From Otatea glauca (taxonomy: Eukaryota; Streptophyta; Magnoliopsida; Poales; Poaceae), in the NCBI GenBank assembly GCA_036346275.1, contig CM070726.1:24711410-24775409 (forward strand): 64,000 bases of DNA, written 5' to 3'. The notes beneath the pieces are model-generated. The model searched no databases. It had not been told where the DNA came from and worked only from the letters and a program-made list of their open reading frames with translations. Every line of letters begins with the position of its first letter. Position 1 is the first letter of the stretch. The translations under genes were made by a program, and so were the position numbers. Below, in pieces: positions 1-11,610 of the stretch.

Positions 1-692
1 TCTCTGGAGACGATACAATTATGACATTGGAACACATCGGACGCTTTATCGCTCAATGCGGCGAAGCAACTCAGTCCGACGGGCTAAAAATCAGATTGTT
101 CCCATTGTCATTATCAGAATCTGCTTTTACTTGGTTTACTAGTCTGCGTCCAAATTCGGTTCATTTATGAAACGATTTGAAAAGCCGATTCCATTAATAC
201 TTTTTCTCTGGCAGTCTGGAACTCAGGATTTCCGATCTGAGCTCCGTCCATCAGAAATTTGGAGAATCGGTGACCGATTACATTAAAAGATTTAGGGAAG
301 TCAGAGATCGATGTTTTAGTGTCACATTACCCGACAATCAACTAGCCGATTTGGCTTTCCAAGGGCTGATTCCTCCGCTAAGCGAAAATTTTGGTGGGTA
401 GGAGTTCGACGACTTAAGCCATCTACTTCATAGAGTATCGGCACAAGAGAGCCAATATCCAGACCATAGAAGGTTCCGAGACAAGTTTAAAATAAATGCA
501 ACAATAAAGATAAAGACAAGTCCAAGGTTAACATGGTTAATTACTATTCAAGAGAGTCGTCCGAAGACGACTAAGTGGAGATCAATATAGACGAGTGGGT
601 TAAAGGTTCCAAGAAATCCTTGGTCTGTTCGTGGCTTAAGCTGACTACGAATAAGTCGGAAGTTAAATACGCTTTTGATGTCTCTAAGTGTG
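1..692 (+). pseudogene. Ty3/gypsy gag core (retrotrans_gag), broken
   Basis: Plus-strand translation gives a recognisable retrotransposon gag core: an EHIGRF block, an LSESAFTWF block, then a FGESVTDYIKRFREVRDRC block and a GLIPPLSENF block. This is the capsid-like region of plant Ty3/gypsy gag. Several in-frame stops and frameshifts break it (for example after the LRPNSVHL segment near 168 and near 400-600), and no ORF survives. The true gag start is outside the window. It continues into the gag C-terminal ORF that starts at 694. Confidence 0.8.
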
Positions 693-693
693 A

Positions 694-1245
694 TTGTATT
701 TTTTATTTGTTATTGCAAGAAAAATAATACGGTTACCCGAAGGACACATTATGCCATCGGCTGACGAGATCAAGAAGCGAAGGTATTACAAGTGGCGTCA
801 TTCTTTTTCTCATAATACTAACGATTGCAATATTTTTCGTCAGCAGATCCAATCAGCTATTGAGGATGGTCAGCTAAAATTCGCTGATGAGCCTACCATG
901 CAAGTTGACATCGATCCGTTCCCCATAAATATGGTACAATGGTCAGGCAAGGGGAAAGAGCCGATGCCTAGCGAAGAATTAAAAAAGGATCAACGAGTTG
1001 ATGTTCAATCAACCTCTAGTGGCAACCAAACGTTGAAAATCACGATCGGTTCATTGCAAATAGAAGCCGATCGTGAAGGTAAGAATTCAAGGACTGTTAA
1101 GCCTAAGGGAAACCCGCAAGTTGGTAGATGGTATAAAGCGAAAAAATCATCTCCAAAGATACAGGCTAATAGGCTTAAGCCAACGTTTTCTCAGTTATTG
1201 GAGAAATATGAAAGAATGAACAATCGGCCGCAATACCTTTCGTAA
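694..1245 (+). pseudogene. Tat gag C-terminal part with degenerate zinc finger
   Basis: An open 183-codon stretch matches the gag C-terminus of grass Tat elements: a LPEGHIMPSADEIKKR segment, then YYKWRHSFSHNTNDC, then a basic tail. In this family the finger normally reads C-K-W-H...S-H-x-T-N-D-C. Here the first Cys is Tyr, so the nucleic-acid-binding finger is probably inactive. The methionine at 694 is not the natural start; the frame is a remnant of a longer gag. The 390 bases downstream (1246-1636) hold shifted gag-protease linker with no intact frame. Confidence 0.7.
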
Positions 1246-1636
1246 GGACCAAACAATTTATATTGGCCAGAAAACTTGGAAAGGGCTCATCAGAGATGCC
1301 CCTTTTGGCAATTATGTTGGGAGAGAGGAGTAATGCTGCCATCACCATACTCTTGTCCGATGGAGTATTACCCCGAGATGTTTGGCCTAGGCGGATAGTC
1401 AAGGACAGATTGTCCGAACCAATCACGGGTCACCCCAGTGCTATGTACCGCAAAGCCGATTCAAGAAAGGATTTCTCAAACAAATCGGCCTAAGAAACAA
1501 GCTGAGTCGAGCTCCGCGAAAAAAACTAGATTTGGCTTGGAAGATCCGCAATCCGAACGAACCAAAACCGAGGTGGTGTCCACCATGACTTAGCCGATCA
1601 CAACGCAGACAGTTATAGAGGCTAAGGACCCAAGAG

Positions 1637-2365
1637 ATGAGAGAAGATGAAGAAGAGAAGCAAAGGGATGAGGTGTTCAATGAACTTCGGCCGATAAAAA
1701 CTGTAAGAAAGGAATGGAGGAGGAAAGACCAAATCAACGAGGAAACAGATTCAACTGATGACTTGAGTTCTCCCATGATTAGGGATGACACGCCTCCGAT
1801 AGATATCAACATGGTATTCACGTTATCGGCCGAATTCAAAATTAAAACCGAATCGGCCAAAGAAACCTTTGCTCAATCGTGTTTAGGTGCTCAAGATGCG
1901 ATCTTTGAGAAACCAAGAGATGCTCGTCGTCATTTAAAGTCATTATATTTAAAAGGATATATTAACGGTAGACCGATATCGAGGATGCTGGTGCATGGAG
2001 GAGCTACCATCAATTTGATGCCGTACACCACCTGCAAGAAGTTGGGTAAGTCCGATGAAGATTTGATCAAGACTAATATGGTTTTGAATGACTTCGCAGG
2101 CGATACTACTGTCGGTAGTAAGACTTTGCCGACCGCATTCTTCGTCATTGACACCAAAGACAATTACAACACGCTGCTCGGTCGAGATTGGATTCATGCC
2201 AATTGTTGCATTCCGTCGACCATGCATCAGGCGCTTGTCCAATGGAATGGAGGTGAAGTCGAGGTCGTCCTGGCTGATACATCGGCACATATAAGAAGAT
2301 GGTCAAAATTCTTAAAGATTATAAAGATTGTTTTGCTTGGGAGTATCACGAGGTGCCTGGTTTAA
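1637..2365 (+). pseudogene. Retroviral-type aspartic protease of the Tat element, catalytic Asp lost
   Basis: A 242-codon frame with a charged N-terminal linker is followed by a pepsin/retropepsin-like fold. The segments LKGYINGRPISRMLVHGGA, TINLMP and NYNTLLGRDWIH are typical of Tat/Athila-type proteases. In relatives the active-site turn reads V-D-G-G or V-D-S-G. Here it reads V-H-G-G, so the catalytic aspartate is His. The C-terminal end overlaps the start of the RT frame at 2299 in another frame, consistent with an ancient polyprotein now frameshifted. The family call is firm; inactivity is inferred from the residue. Confidence 0.75.
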
Positions 2366-2707
2366 GCCGACAACTTGTCGAACATCGGTTACTTATTAAG
2401 TCAGGATATCGGCCGTTTAAGCAGTACCCTAGACGCTTTAATCCGGCCCTGTACAATATCATAAAAGAGGAGATGGAACAATTATTGGAAGCAAAGTTCA
2501 TTAGGCCTTGTCGATACGCAGAGTGGGTTTCCAATATCGTTCCAGTCATGAAGAAAAACGGAAAGCTTAGGGTATGTGTTGACTTTAGAGACTTGAATAA
2601 AGCCACACCAAAGGATGAGTATCCGATGCCGATAGCCAATATGCTTATTGACGCTGCATCAGGAAATAAAATCATTAGTTTTTTGGATTGTAATGCCGGG
2701 TACAATC

Positions 2708-5542
2708 TGTAACATCCCAAAATTTGAGTTTTGGAATGTTTAATTCAAAAAAATAAACCATTTGCATTTTTCTTGAATTAATTCCAGCTTAAATTGATTT
2801 TTTCATTAATGAAAGGATTTAATTTGACTAAACTATTCATCAAACTAAAGATTTTCAGTTTTTGTTGGGTTCATTATGCTCCAAGGATTTTTTTCTGTAT
2901 TTTTGGGACTTTTTCTGAATTTATTTGCTATTTATTTGAATTTATTTTCTTTCAATTGAATTTCTAGAATTTTCTTAAATCGGAAAATGTTTTTTATTTC
3001 CAAAAGCCCCTCGGGCCATTTTTCCCCGCGCGACCCATCTCCGGCCCACTTCGTCTCGCCACCATGGCCGTATTGGCCCATCGGCCGCTCGCCCGCCATG
3101 CCCGGCCGGCCCACCTCCTCGCATGTGCCGCGCGCCGCGAACCCTAGCCGTCGCCGTCCTTGGAGTCCGGGTCGGACACGGCCTCCGAGACTGCTATTTA
3201 AGCCGCTGCACCCCGCACGAGTTTCCCCTCTCCGCGCTGCCCCTTTTGCCCTACCTCCCGCTGCCCGAGGCGCCGCCGTTGATTCGCGCGAGCTTGGCGT
3301 CGTTCTCTACCGCGCCCGAAGCTTTTCGCCGCCTTTTTCTTCGCCGTCGGTGCGTCTTCGCCGCCGCCGTTGGCCTCTTCGCGTTGCCCTCATCTGAATC
3401 CACCTGGTTCCGCGCCCGATCCGTTGCTTCTCCGTCGTTGTCCGTGTCATCTTCTTCGTCTCCAGTGAGTGGCGCCGCCCGCCTCGCCGTCGACCTCTAG
3501 CGACCGCTCTCCGCCGTCCGATCTCCAGTAGGCGTCCTGGATTTGTGTCGCGTCGCCGCTGCCCGAGCCACCGCTTCTCGGCCGTCCGATCTGGCCATGT
3601 TGCCGGATGCGCGACGTGTCGCCGCCGCGTCAGAGATTGCATCAGCCGCCGCGTCAGCCCTGATGCCCGCGTCAGCGATGACGTCATGGGTGAGCCGGGT
3701 GCACGGTGGACGACCGCAGTGCCGTGGACCGAGTCCACCAAAAGCCAGCTGACGTCAGCGTTGTGCAATAAATCTCTTTTTCCGTATAAAAATAAATCCG
3801 GAAATTCCGATTTTCTGATTTTCAGTATTTTCTCTGAATTTAATCTTTCGGAGGCCCGTTCTCGCTCATACGAACTCCGATTGAGGCGATTCAAGTTTCT
3901 AATTTTTTCTAAAATCCAGATCTATCTTCCAGAGCCATTTATTTTCATTTTTGAGCTTATTTGTGTCTCTGTTTTGTATTTATTTGGTTTCGTTGCCTTC
4001 TTTTCCGGTAGATTCTAATTCCGAGGGAGCAAACGAAGACTTCGAAGACCAAGACTCAGCACTAGATCAACAAGGCAAGTCGTAACCTTCGATCATATTG
4101 ATCCAATATTTGAAAAAGTAAATTGTTTTATATAAGTGCATGCTATATTTGTGTATCAATGATTATTTGCTGGGAATAGTTATATATCTAGTTGACATTA
4201 TGCCACTATGATTATTGGGATGCTATGTATTCATTGTTAAACCTAGGTTGGGACATTACTAGTTGGACATAATCATTATACCAACATTTGGGTTATAGTA
4301 GCTATACTTAGACATGCTTAGTTGTACAAAGGGATTCATATCACATATGATTAATGTTAATCTTGACTTAATGAGATATTGAATCGTGGCCGTTAGTCAC
4401 TGTTGTAAAATTTGTTGTACCATGGCGGGGTTTGCCATTGGTCTTGGTTGAACGAATTGTTTTCCCTCGGGCAAGTGATCGTGTAGTAAAGCGGATGCTT
4501 TCTAGTACATTGGGATGTGGATGTCCTTCCTGAGACAACTTAAGGACTTAATTTTGTGCGCCATTGAACTGGGCCTAACCGTACTACCACAAGTCTGGTA
4601 TGGGACAGATCTAGCTGATTAACTTGCAATGTCTAGCCTTGAGTACTGCCAATTGGTGGTGTGGGTTTCAGGATGGACAGGTAGATTCGTAAGGCGCAAG
4701 AGGGGGCCCTAATGGGCGAAACCTTAGCGGGTAGTACCGAGTTTAGACAGTGCATTGTAAAGGCTTTGTCATGATATCTCTGCGACACACCAAAGGAAGT
4801 GTGTTAAGATCGATTGCACAAAGAGATGGTCATGTCTTGTGGGTAAAGTTGTACAACCTCTGCAGAGTGTAAAACTATTCGAATAGCCGCATCCGCGGTC
4901 ATGGACAAGCCCGAGAAATTCACACAGGGTATAGAGTGTTTCATGAAATGTGGAATTGTTGGGATGTGAACGGGGAGTTCACTGTTGTTTTGTTGTCTAC
5001 CATTGATCTACCAGTTATTTATTTATCTTTTCATAAATATGCTTTCAATCTATTTATTGTATTTCAATTCAAGTTATTACTTTCTGCAAATGAACCATAT
5101 GGCTATCCTTTGTCAAGTTATGCATGAATATATTGCATCAATTCCCTATGGCTTGCTGAGTACTTTTTGTACCCACGGCTATACGCCTTTGTTGATCAGT
5201 TGCTGAGGAAGGATCAGGAAATGCTGAATATCATGAGGAGGAATTCTATGAAGACTACGTGGATTAGGAAGCCGTTCCCGAGACGATTGCCTGTGCCATG
5301 TCGAATGGCTCAAGTTATCTTTTCGGCTGCAATAGTTATTTGTTTCTTAAGCCCTCAAGGCATAAAGGTGTAAACATTGACCATAAGGTCGTTTGCTTTA
5401 TTTAATAATAATTTGCTTCTTCTTAGTTAATTCGTTGTATGGAATGATATTTCATCTATGTTTCCAATGTGTGCACTAGCGTGATCCTAGACTAGTGCAG
5501 TATACACAGAGGGTTTCGGATTTGCAAATCCGGGTCCCGATA
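2708..5542 (+). mobile_element. Solo LTR (2.8 kb), long-LTR Ty3/gypsy type, inserted in RT
   Basis: The insert begins TGTAACATCCC and ends GGGTCCCGATA (the related copy ends in CCCGACA). It is flanked by perfect 5-bp duplications CAATC at 2703-2707 and 5543-5547. It holds no coding domain. A GC-rich block (about 3000-3750) with a TATA-like TATTTAA looks like promoter and leader. The 3' half shares several hundred bases with the copy at 37242-41389 (for example around GGCTTTGTCATGAT and near the 3' end around GTGCACTAGCGTGATCC). A solo LTR arises by LTR-LTR recombination. The assignment to a Tekay/Del-like gypsy family rests on long LTRs with TGTAAC termini and is tentative. ORFs inside the GC-rich block are chance. 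Confidence 0.85.
3195..3201 (+). promoter_or_regulatory. Candidate TATA box of the solo LTR at 2708-5542
   Basis: TATTTAA lies in a GC-rich stretch and is followed by a GC-rich leader, as expected for an LTR core promoter. The related copy at 37242 has TATATAA at a comparable position in the LTR. Confidence 0.4.
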
Positions 5543-5990
5543 CAATCAGATATTCATGACAGAAGCCGATATACCTAAGACTGCCTTCATATGTCCTGGT
5601 GCAATAGGGCTATTTGAGTGGACGGTTATGACGTTTGGCTTGAAAAACGCTAGGGCAATTTATCAGCGAGCCATGAATCTGATTTTTGATGACCTAATCG
5701 GCCACATTGTTGAAATATACATTGATGATGTTGTAGTAAAATCTAAAGATGACCTACAGCATTTAGCCGATTTGGAAAAGGTCTTCCAGAATATAAGATT
5801 GCATGGTTTAAAAATGAATCGTTTCAAGTGTGCGTTTGGCATGTCAGCTGGGCAATTTTTAGGCTTTATGATACATGAAAGGGGAATCGAAGTTAATCAA
5901 GAAAGGGTCAAAGCTATAGCCAAAACAAAGCCACCGATAGGCAAGAACGAGTTGCAAAAGCTTATTGGTAAAATTAATTATCTTCGATGA

Positions 5991-6432
5991 TTTATTTCAA
6001 ATCTTTCTGATCGGATTCGTACGTTCACCCCTCTGCTGAAGTTGAAGGATAATCAAGAGTTTGTTTGGGGAGCTGATCAACAAAAGGCTTTTGACGATAT
6101 CAAGGAGTACCTGGCCAATCCTCCAGTTCTGGCCGCACCACAAAAAGGTGTTCCTTTCAAGCTATATATATTGGCTGAAGAAGAAACCATCGGAGCTGTT
6201 TTGGCGCAGGAAGTCGATAGTAAGGAAAGAGTAATCTTTTATTTAAGCCAACGCCTACTAGATGCTGAGATCATGTACCCTTTTGTCGAGAAGTTATGCC
6301 TATCTCTATATTTTTCCTGTACAAAGCTAAGGAATTATATTTTAGCATCGGCTTGTAAGGTGGTTTGCAAAACCGATGTTATAAAGTATATGTTATCAGC
6401 TCCGATTTTGCGAGGTCGACTTGGTAAATAGG
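5991..6432 (+). pseudogene. RT-connected RNase H domain of the Tat element
   Basis: After the TGA at 5988 the frame continues as FISNLSDRIRTFTPLLKLKD, then GADQQKAFDDIKEYLANPPVL, then FKLYILAEEETIGAVLAQE. This is the RT-thumb to RNase H (RT_RNaseH-type) segment of Ty3/gypsy pol. The expected LYLAAS or Y-I-D-like catalytic region is altered to LYILAEEET. The frame ends at a TAG at 6429. It follows RT directly, as in all Ty3/gypsy pol genes. Confidence 0.7.
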
Positions 6433-6893
6433 CTTATGCCTTAATAGAGTTCGATCTATTATATGAATCGGCTAAGGCAGTTAAAGGACATGTTATAGCC
6501 AATTTTATGACAGGACACGATACCACCATCGATCTAGTTTCTGTTGCCCCGTGGCAGCTATTTTTTTATGGGTCGGTATGTCGAGAGGGTGAATAGCTGA
6601 TGCTCGAACAACCAGGCAGAATACGAAGCATTGCTCAAAGGATTACAACTATTGGAAAATATCGGAGTAGATACTGTTGAGGAGTATGGCGAGTCTATGT
6701 TGATCGTGCAGCAAGTGAAGGGCGAGTACCAATGCTGTGATGAAGTGTTACTCAAATATTTAGAACGGTGCTTCGAAACAATCGGCTCGTTTATTTCATT
6801 TTCTATTGGTCATATTCCTCGAGAGTTGAACGATAGAGCCAATGCACTGCTCAACGGGCATCAGGGTACAAGGACTTTAGCCCATATCAGATG
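6433..6893 (+). pseudogene. Second, archaeal-type RNase H of Tat lineage, degenerate
   Basis: Segments WQLFFYGSVCREG, AEYEALLKGLQLLENIGVDT, GESMLIVQQVKGEYQCCD and SIGHIPRELNDRANAL are the marks of the extra RNase H found in Tat elements. Relatives read W-x-L-x-F-D-G-S; here the first catalytic Asp is Tyr (FYGS). The next one, normally G-D-S, is G-E-S. A stop and apparent deletion lie between VCREG and the AEYEALL block (about 6595-6625). The function is lost, but the domain supports the Tat assignment. Confidence 0.7.
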
Positions 6894-8193
6894 ACTGAGC
6901 TAGTGGGCAAGGCTGTCATGTGTGTTGATGCCATCGACTGGAGAATGCGGATAAGAGATTATCTAATTGACCCATCTAAGCCAGCAGAACGCAAAGTCAA
7001 GCAGCAGGCATTGAAGTACGTAGTCTTGGATGAGATTTTGTACTATCGGACTTTAGAAGGTTTGCTGCTAAGATGCCTAGGAGTCGAAGAAGCGCAGGGG
7101 GCAATGGGTGAAGTGCATGAAGATATCTGCGGATCCCGTCAATCGGCTCATAAGATGAAGTGGATGCTTAGACGAATAGGATATTTTTGGCCGACAATGT
7201 TGGAAGATTGCTTCCGATATTACAAAGGGTGTTAGACTTGTCAAAAATTTGGCAACTACAGCTAGCACCAGCATCGGCTTTGCATCGATTATCAAGCAAT
7301 GGCCATTTAAAGGATGGGGAATAGATGTAATCGGCCAAATATTTCCTGCTTCAAGCAAAGGCCATAAGTTCATTTTAGCTGCGATCGATTATTTCTCTAA
7401 GTGGGTTGAGGCTATACCCCTCAAAAAAGTTATGAGTGTTGAAGCTATCGGGTTTATTAATGAACACATTGTCCATCGGTTTGGAATACCACAAACGATC
7501 ACGACCAATCAAGGTATTGTGTTTATGTCCAATGAATTTCAGAATTACGCAAAGTGCCTAGGGATCAAGTTGATAAATTCATCTCCATATTATGCTTAGG
7601 CTAATGGACAAGCCGAGTCATCTAATAAAACGTTGATTAAACTAATTAAAAGGAAAATCGATGAAAAACCAAGGAATTGGCACTCAACATTATTGGAGTC
7701 ACTTTGGGCGTATCGGTTAGCCTATCATGTAACAACAAAGCTTTCGCCTTATCAGTTAGTATATAGCCAAGAAGCTGTTTTACCCGCGGAGATTAACATT
7801 GATTCTATACAAGTAGCCAGGAAAAATGGTTTGTCGGCTAAAGATTACAACAATCTAATGATCGGTAACTTGGATGAATTAGCATAATTACGCTTGTCTA
7901 CACTGGATCGGCTCAAAAAGAATAAGATAAGAGTTGCGTGGGCGTACAATAAAAAGGTGGTGCCTAAGTCTTTTGATGAAGCCGATTTAGTTTGGAAGAC
8001 CATACTACCTATTGGTTCTAGAGATAACCGATTCGGGAAATGGTCACCTACATGGGAAGGGCCGTATAAGATTAATCGGCTAGTCGATGGAAATTCATAC
8101 ATACTTGAGACGTTAGAAGGAGTTGTTTTGCCTAAAGCAATTAATGGGAAATACTTGAAGAAATACTATCCTAGTGTCTGGGTTGGAGCTTAG
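6891..8193 (+). pseudogene. Ty3/gypsy integrase, broken and lacking a catalytic Asp
   Basis: The zinc-binding part shows H..H then C-stop-T-C near 7110-7240, so a TAG sits inside the CxxC. The core carries the first Asp in the GWGIDVIG block, then TITTNQGIVF where the family has T-D-x-G (Asp to Asn), then the Glu in GQAESSNKTL. Three more stops fall at 7233, 7597 and 7885. The C-terminal block with VWKTILP, GKWSPTWEGPY and YLKKYYP is the GPY/F-type end typical of gypsy integrases. The frame ends with TAG at about 8191. Confidence 0.85.
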
Positions 8194-8376
8194 TCGGCTA
8201 AGAAGAGGTATCATTCTGAAAAGCCAAGTTAACTCGCTGTGGTTAATTGGCTAAAAGGAAATGAATTACGTGACAAGATAAGCATAAAATCGGTTAAACA
8301 ACCGATTATAAAAGTTAAAGCGTTATAGAAGTATTGTTCCAAAAGCCGAGCATCCAACAAATTTTTCATCATAAGA

Positions 8377-11351
8377 TTAACATTGAAGGCCAGAGCCGTG
8401 AAGTCTTGCACCCAGAGCCGACAAAGCACCCGCAGCTTTGGCAATCACGTCTTGCACTTCATCAATTATGCGTTGGTCTTCTTTGGGATTTCCTGGTACA
8501 GAAGTCACCTTGGCCAACTGTTTCTTCACACTGACCACAGCCATGGCAATACCGAGTTTTTGCTCTTTGATTACCGACGAGGTCTTCTCTATGGATTGTT
8601 GGCCTTCTAAGAGTTGCTTTCTAGTCTTGGTCAGCTCTTCCATGAGGAATTTCCTTGTCGCCTCGAGCTTCGAGATGGACTCTTTGGTGGCCTTGAGCAG
8701 CTCAGTATTAGCATCAAATTTTTGCTTTTTCGCCTTAGCAACAGCAACCAGCTCATCCAGGAGTTTCTGATCGGCTTCTTGGGCTTCGACTGGGCGATTC
8801 TCGCTTGGGCTACTTCTACTTGTATTTTCTTCTCATCCAAATGGCACACGTTCAATAGCGCCTCCATTGCCTCTGGAGGTAAATAAGCTTAGACAGCTAC
8901 CATGGCATCTCGAATAGGCTGATTGTTGGCAAGAATCTCCAATTGAGGCTTCATCACCAGATTGAAAAGATTATCAAGACGCTCTTGTGTTCCTGGTGCT
9001 GAAGTTACTGCAGCCGACGCTTCTTTCGGTACCTCCAGAATTCTTCTGATTTTTGTGTCGTAATCATACGTGGCCATGATCTCTGGGTCATCAAGATCAG
9101 TCAACAAAAAGCCCAATAAATTCGTTGGGACAGAAGATTCTACGAACGCCGCGACTGTCGGGGCCGGTGGCGTCGGCTGAGAAGGAGCCAGAGATCCCAA
9201 AGAAGCGCCAGGAAGATTGGCCAAGATTTGTGCGACCTGCGCTGACGGTGTCGGCTGTGTAAGAAGACAAAAGGTAAGTTGATGTCTTAAGAGCATTCGT
9301 CATAAAATCCATAAAGGAGGCTACTTACTCCTGCCGTAGCCGACGCATGTGGCGAGCTCTCGCCACTCTACTCCTGAGGCTTCAGACTCCTTTTAGCAGG
9401 AGCTTTAGTGTACTTAATCTTTTCTTTTCTGGAGTAATAATCGGCTGTGAATTAGTTACCAGAAGGGATACAGAAAGGATGTCAGTCGATCATGGTATAC
9501 TTACTGGGTTGTTGTTTTTTCTCCATATCCGATAGCGACGGACTCTAGATGCCTAGGGTACCTGAAGTATACCCCGTAAGGCCAGTCGATTGATGTGGCC
9601 TCTTGCCTTGTTGGTGGCCACTGCCCGATTAGCCAGGAATAGGCTTCTTGCTAGCAGCCTTGGTCTACGAATAAACAAAGATCAGTCAATAAACTATCTT
9701 GGGTAAAAGTGAAGATAAACAAGGAATAAAGTTGATTAAAGCCGATACCTCGCCCATTACATTTACTAAGATCGTGTTAGTGTAACCTAACGAACTAGCT
9801 TCATTGCTAGAGTCGCTGTTAGACACTAACATCGGCTCTGGTAAGTCTGGGAAGAATTCCTTGATTATAATTGACAGAGTTTTTTTCCATATATAATGAT
9901 TCTGCAATAGCCGATCACCATGATGTGAAGCCACCCGCCCAACGGGCATTCAGAAAGAAGTGGGGGAAGCTACGAAGTTGAAGATCATGGGCTATTTCTA
10001 AAAGCAGTTTGGCCACAACAGCATTCCGGACTCTAGCTCTGGGCTGTAGTTGATCAAGAAGTGGCAAACTTGGAATCACTTGGCCAAAATCCAACTGTCT
10101 CGCATAAACTTACGAATGATAAAATGTCCAATTCCTGGAATGAAGGTCGACATGCAAAACACACGGAGAGACGAAGAGTTGGTATAAATCCAAGGTCTCT
10201 TTAAGCATTAAAGAACTATCGGCTTCCAAATGCAAGAAACAAGGCCAAGGGAAATCGGCTGTAGAACTATAACTAAATAAGTCTTGTTGCTTGAAGTCTT
10301 CAGTATCAAGTTGCAGGAAAAATGCCAAGTATTTTCTACAGCCGATAGGGGTGATTTTTGTCTCATTACTGGAGCACATCATGAATCTTTCACCAAAAGA
10401 TCGGCATTCCCTGAACTAGAAAGGTGCGCCCTCTGGAGTATCATCTCTTGGGAATGGAGTCCCATCGGCTAGATTCAAGTTAAAAGAGCTGCTGAACATG
10501 TAGTACAGCCAGATCTGCACAAACTACATCGGCCCTCCTACGTTGCCGACGGTAAAACGTTCAAAACCGGTGAAAAGCTGACTTCTTATTACATATAACA
10601 TTTGATATACGGCACCCAGTAAAGTTTTCCCTAGAGCCAGCTGACGGCCTTCAATAAGTTGTTCTGCTATAACTTGATAAACTTTAGTCGGCCCGAGAGA
10701 TGCACCACAGAATAAGAAGGGATCCAACCAAAGGTTAAAGAAGGCAGCGTGCTCTTCATCCGATACAGGCCCATTAACTTTATTATTGTTTCTGATGTAT
10801 TTGGCCCATCCTTCACCCTTCGATCTGATAGGTTTATATCTGGGCTTGCCGCTAAAGGCCGATATTTCCTCACAATCTGGCCTAAGGTAGCACAGTTGAG
10901 CTACGTCCAAAAGAGTTGGGCCGACGGGACCAGTGCGAAACAAGAAAGCATTGAAGCAGTTTGACCAGAAATAACAGGCCGTGGCCACTAGGGGCTCATT
11001 GGCTTCTGGATCGGCTAAAGAGAGGGGGACACACTCGACTATACCCATTTTTTCCCATTCACCCCTCTTCTGGGCTGTCACTCTAATAAACCAATTTCTC
11101 CACCCTTTAAGAGCTGTCGGTCAAGCCCTGAAACTGTTATTCCACCCTTCTATATTATGACCAGAGGCCGACAATGGAAGGTGAGGGATTTCTTGATTCG
11201 AAACGGTGTTGACATCTAAATTTCCGAAGGGTCCCAAGAAGTATTGATCAGTGCTATGTGGGATCGGGATGAGTACCTGACTTGGGTCCATTGCAGCTGG
11301 TCTGAAAAGGGTGATTGAGCTAAGGCACTGTTCTGAAGACTCATCAACCAA
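8377..11351 (-). pseudogene. Antisense ORF of the Tat element with plant mobile domain
   Basis: Minus-strand reading from the ATG at 11351 gives a protein unlike gag-pol. The block 11081-10524 contains WSNCFNAFLFRTGPVGPTLL, then a DEEHAAFFNLWLDPF segment and ALGKTLLGAVYQMLYV, which fit the plant mobile domain (PMD, aminotransferase-like). An in-frame stop lies between SFRA and PTALKGW at about 11121. Further stops follow near 10520 and 10440. The C-terminal part (9296-8377) is Pro/Ala-rich, then coiled-coil-like, and is split over frames. Antisense extra ORFs between integrase and 3' LTR are described for Tat-lineage elements. Function is unknown. Exact exon or frame structure cannot be set from one decayed copy. 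Confidence 0.7.
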
Positions 11352-11402
11352 AGGAGCAAAAGCCGATTACGATAATCTGGAGAGCTCAGGCGCGGGGCTG
11401 CA

Positions 11403-11409
11403 TTTTATA
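11403..11409 (-). promoter_or_regulatory. Candidate antisense TATA box for the PMD ORF
   Basis: The minus strand reads TATAAAA here, about 52 nt upstream of the ATG at 11351. A start site about 30 nt downstream would leave a short leader. This suggests the antisense ORF had its own promoter inside the element, next to the 3' LTR. It is inference from one match. Confidence 0.35.
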
Positions 11410-11610
11410 GCATGGTAAAAAGATGAAAAGCGGGAAGGAGGATATCGAGGAGCGCAAACAGTTAAAACGCATGATGTATGCATCAATATTTTTACGGCAC
11501 CATTAAGGCAACAGTTACTGCTGATAAATCCCCAAAAAGTCGACATTGTGCAAAGCCGATGATTGAAATTTTTGAAAGATAACAAGTCATCTCTCAAAAA
11601 TATGGGGCAT

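Larger units (their letters stand above)
2299..5990 (+). pseudogene. Ty3/gypsy reverse transcriptase, split by a solo LTR
   Basis: The first half (2299-2707) holds fingers and palm motifs: FIRPCRYAEWVSNIVPV, KKNGKLRVCVDFRDLN and the start of the block around FLDCNAGY. The second half (5548-5990) resumes in the same frame and contains the catalytic YIDD box in the VEIYIDDVVVKS segment and the FLGFMI block. The break falls exactly at a duplicated CAATC flanking the LTR insertion. Removing the insert and one TSD copy restores the frame without loss. A TGA at 5988 ends the frame just before the RNase H connection. Everything expected of RT motifs is present except continuity. Confidence 0.9.

Noticed and set aside
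2987..3894. Long ORFs on both strands of a GC-rich stretch
   Set aside because: They lie in the leader part of a solo LTR, are Arg/Pro/Ser-rich from base composition, and show no domain.
2708..5542. The break in RT read as an intron
   Set aside because: The ends are TG...TA with a 5-bp duplication of the target, not GT-AG, and the insert matches another LTR copy.
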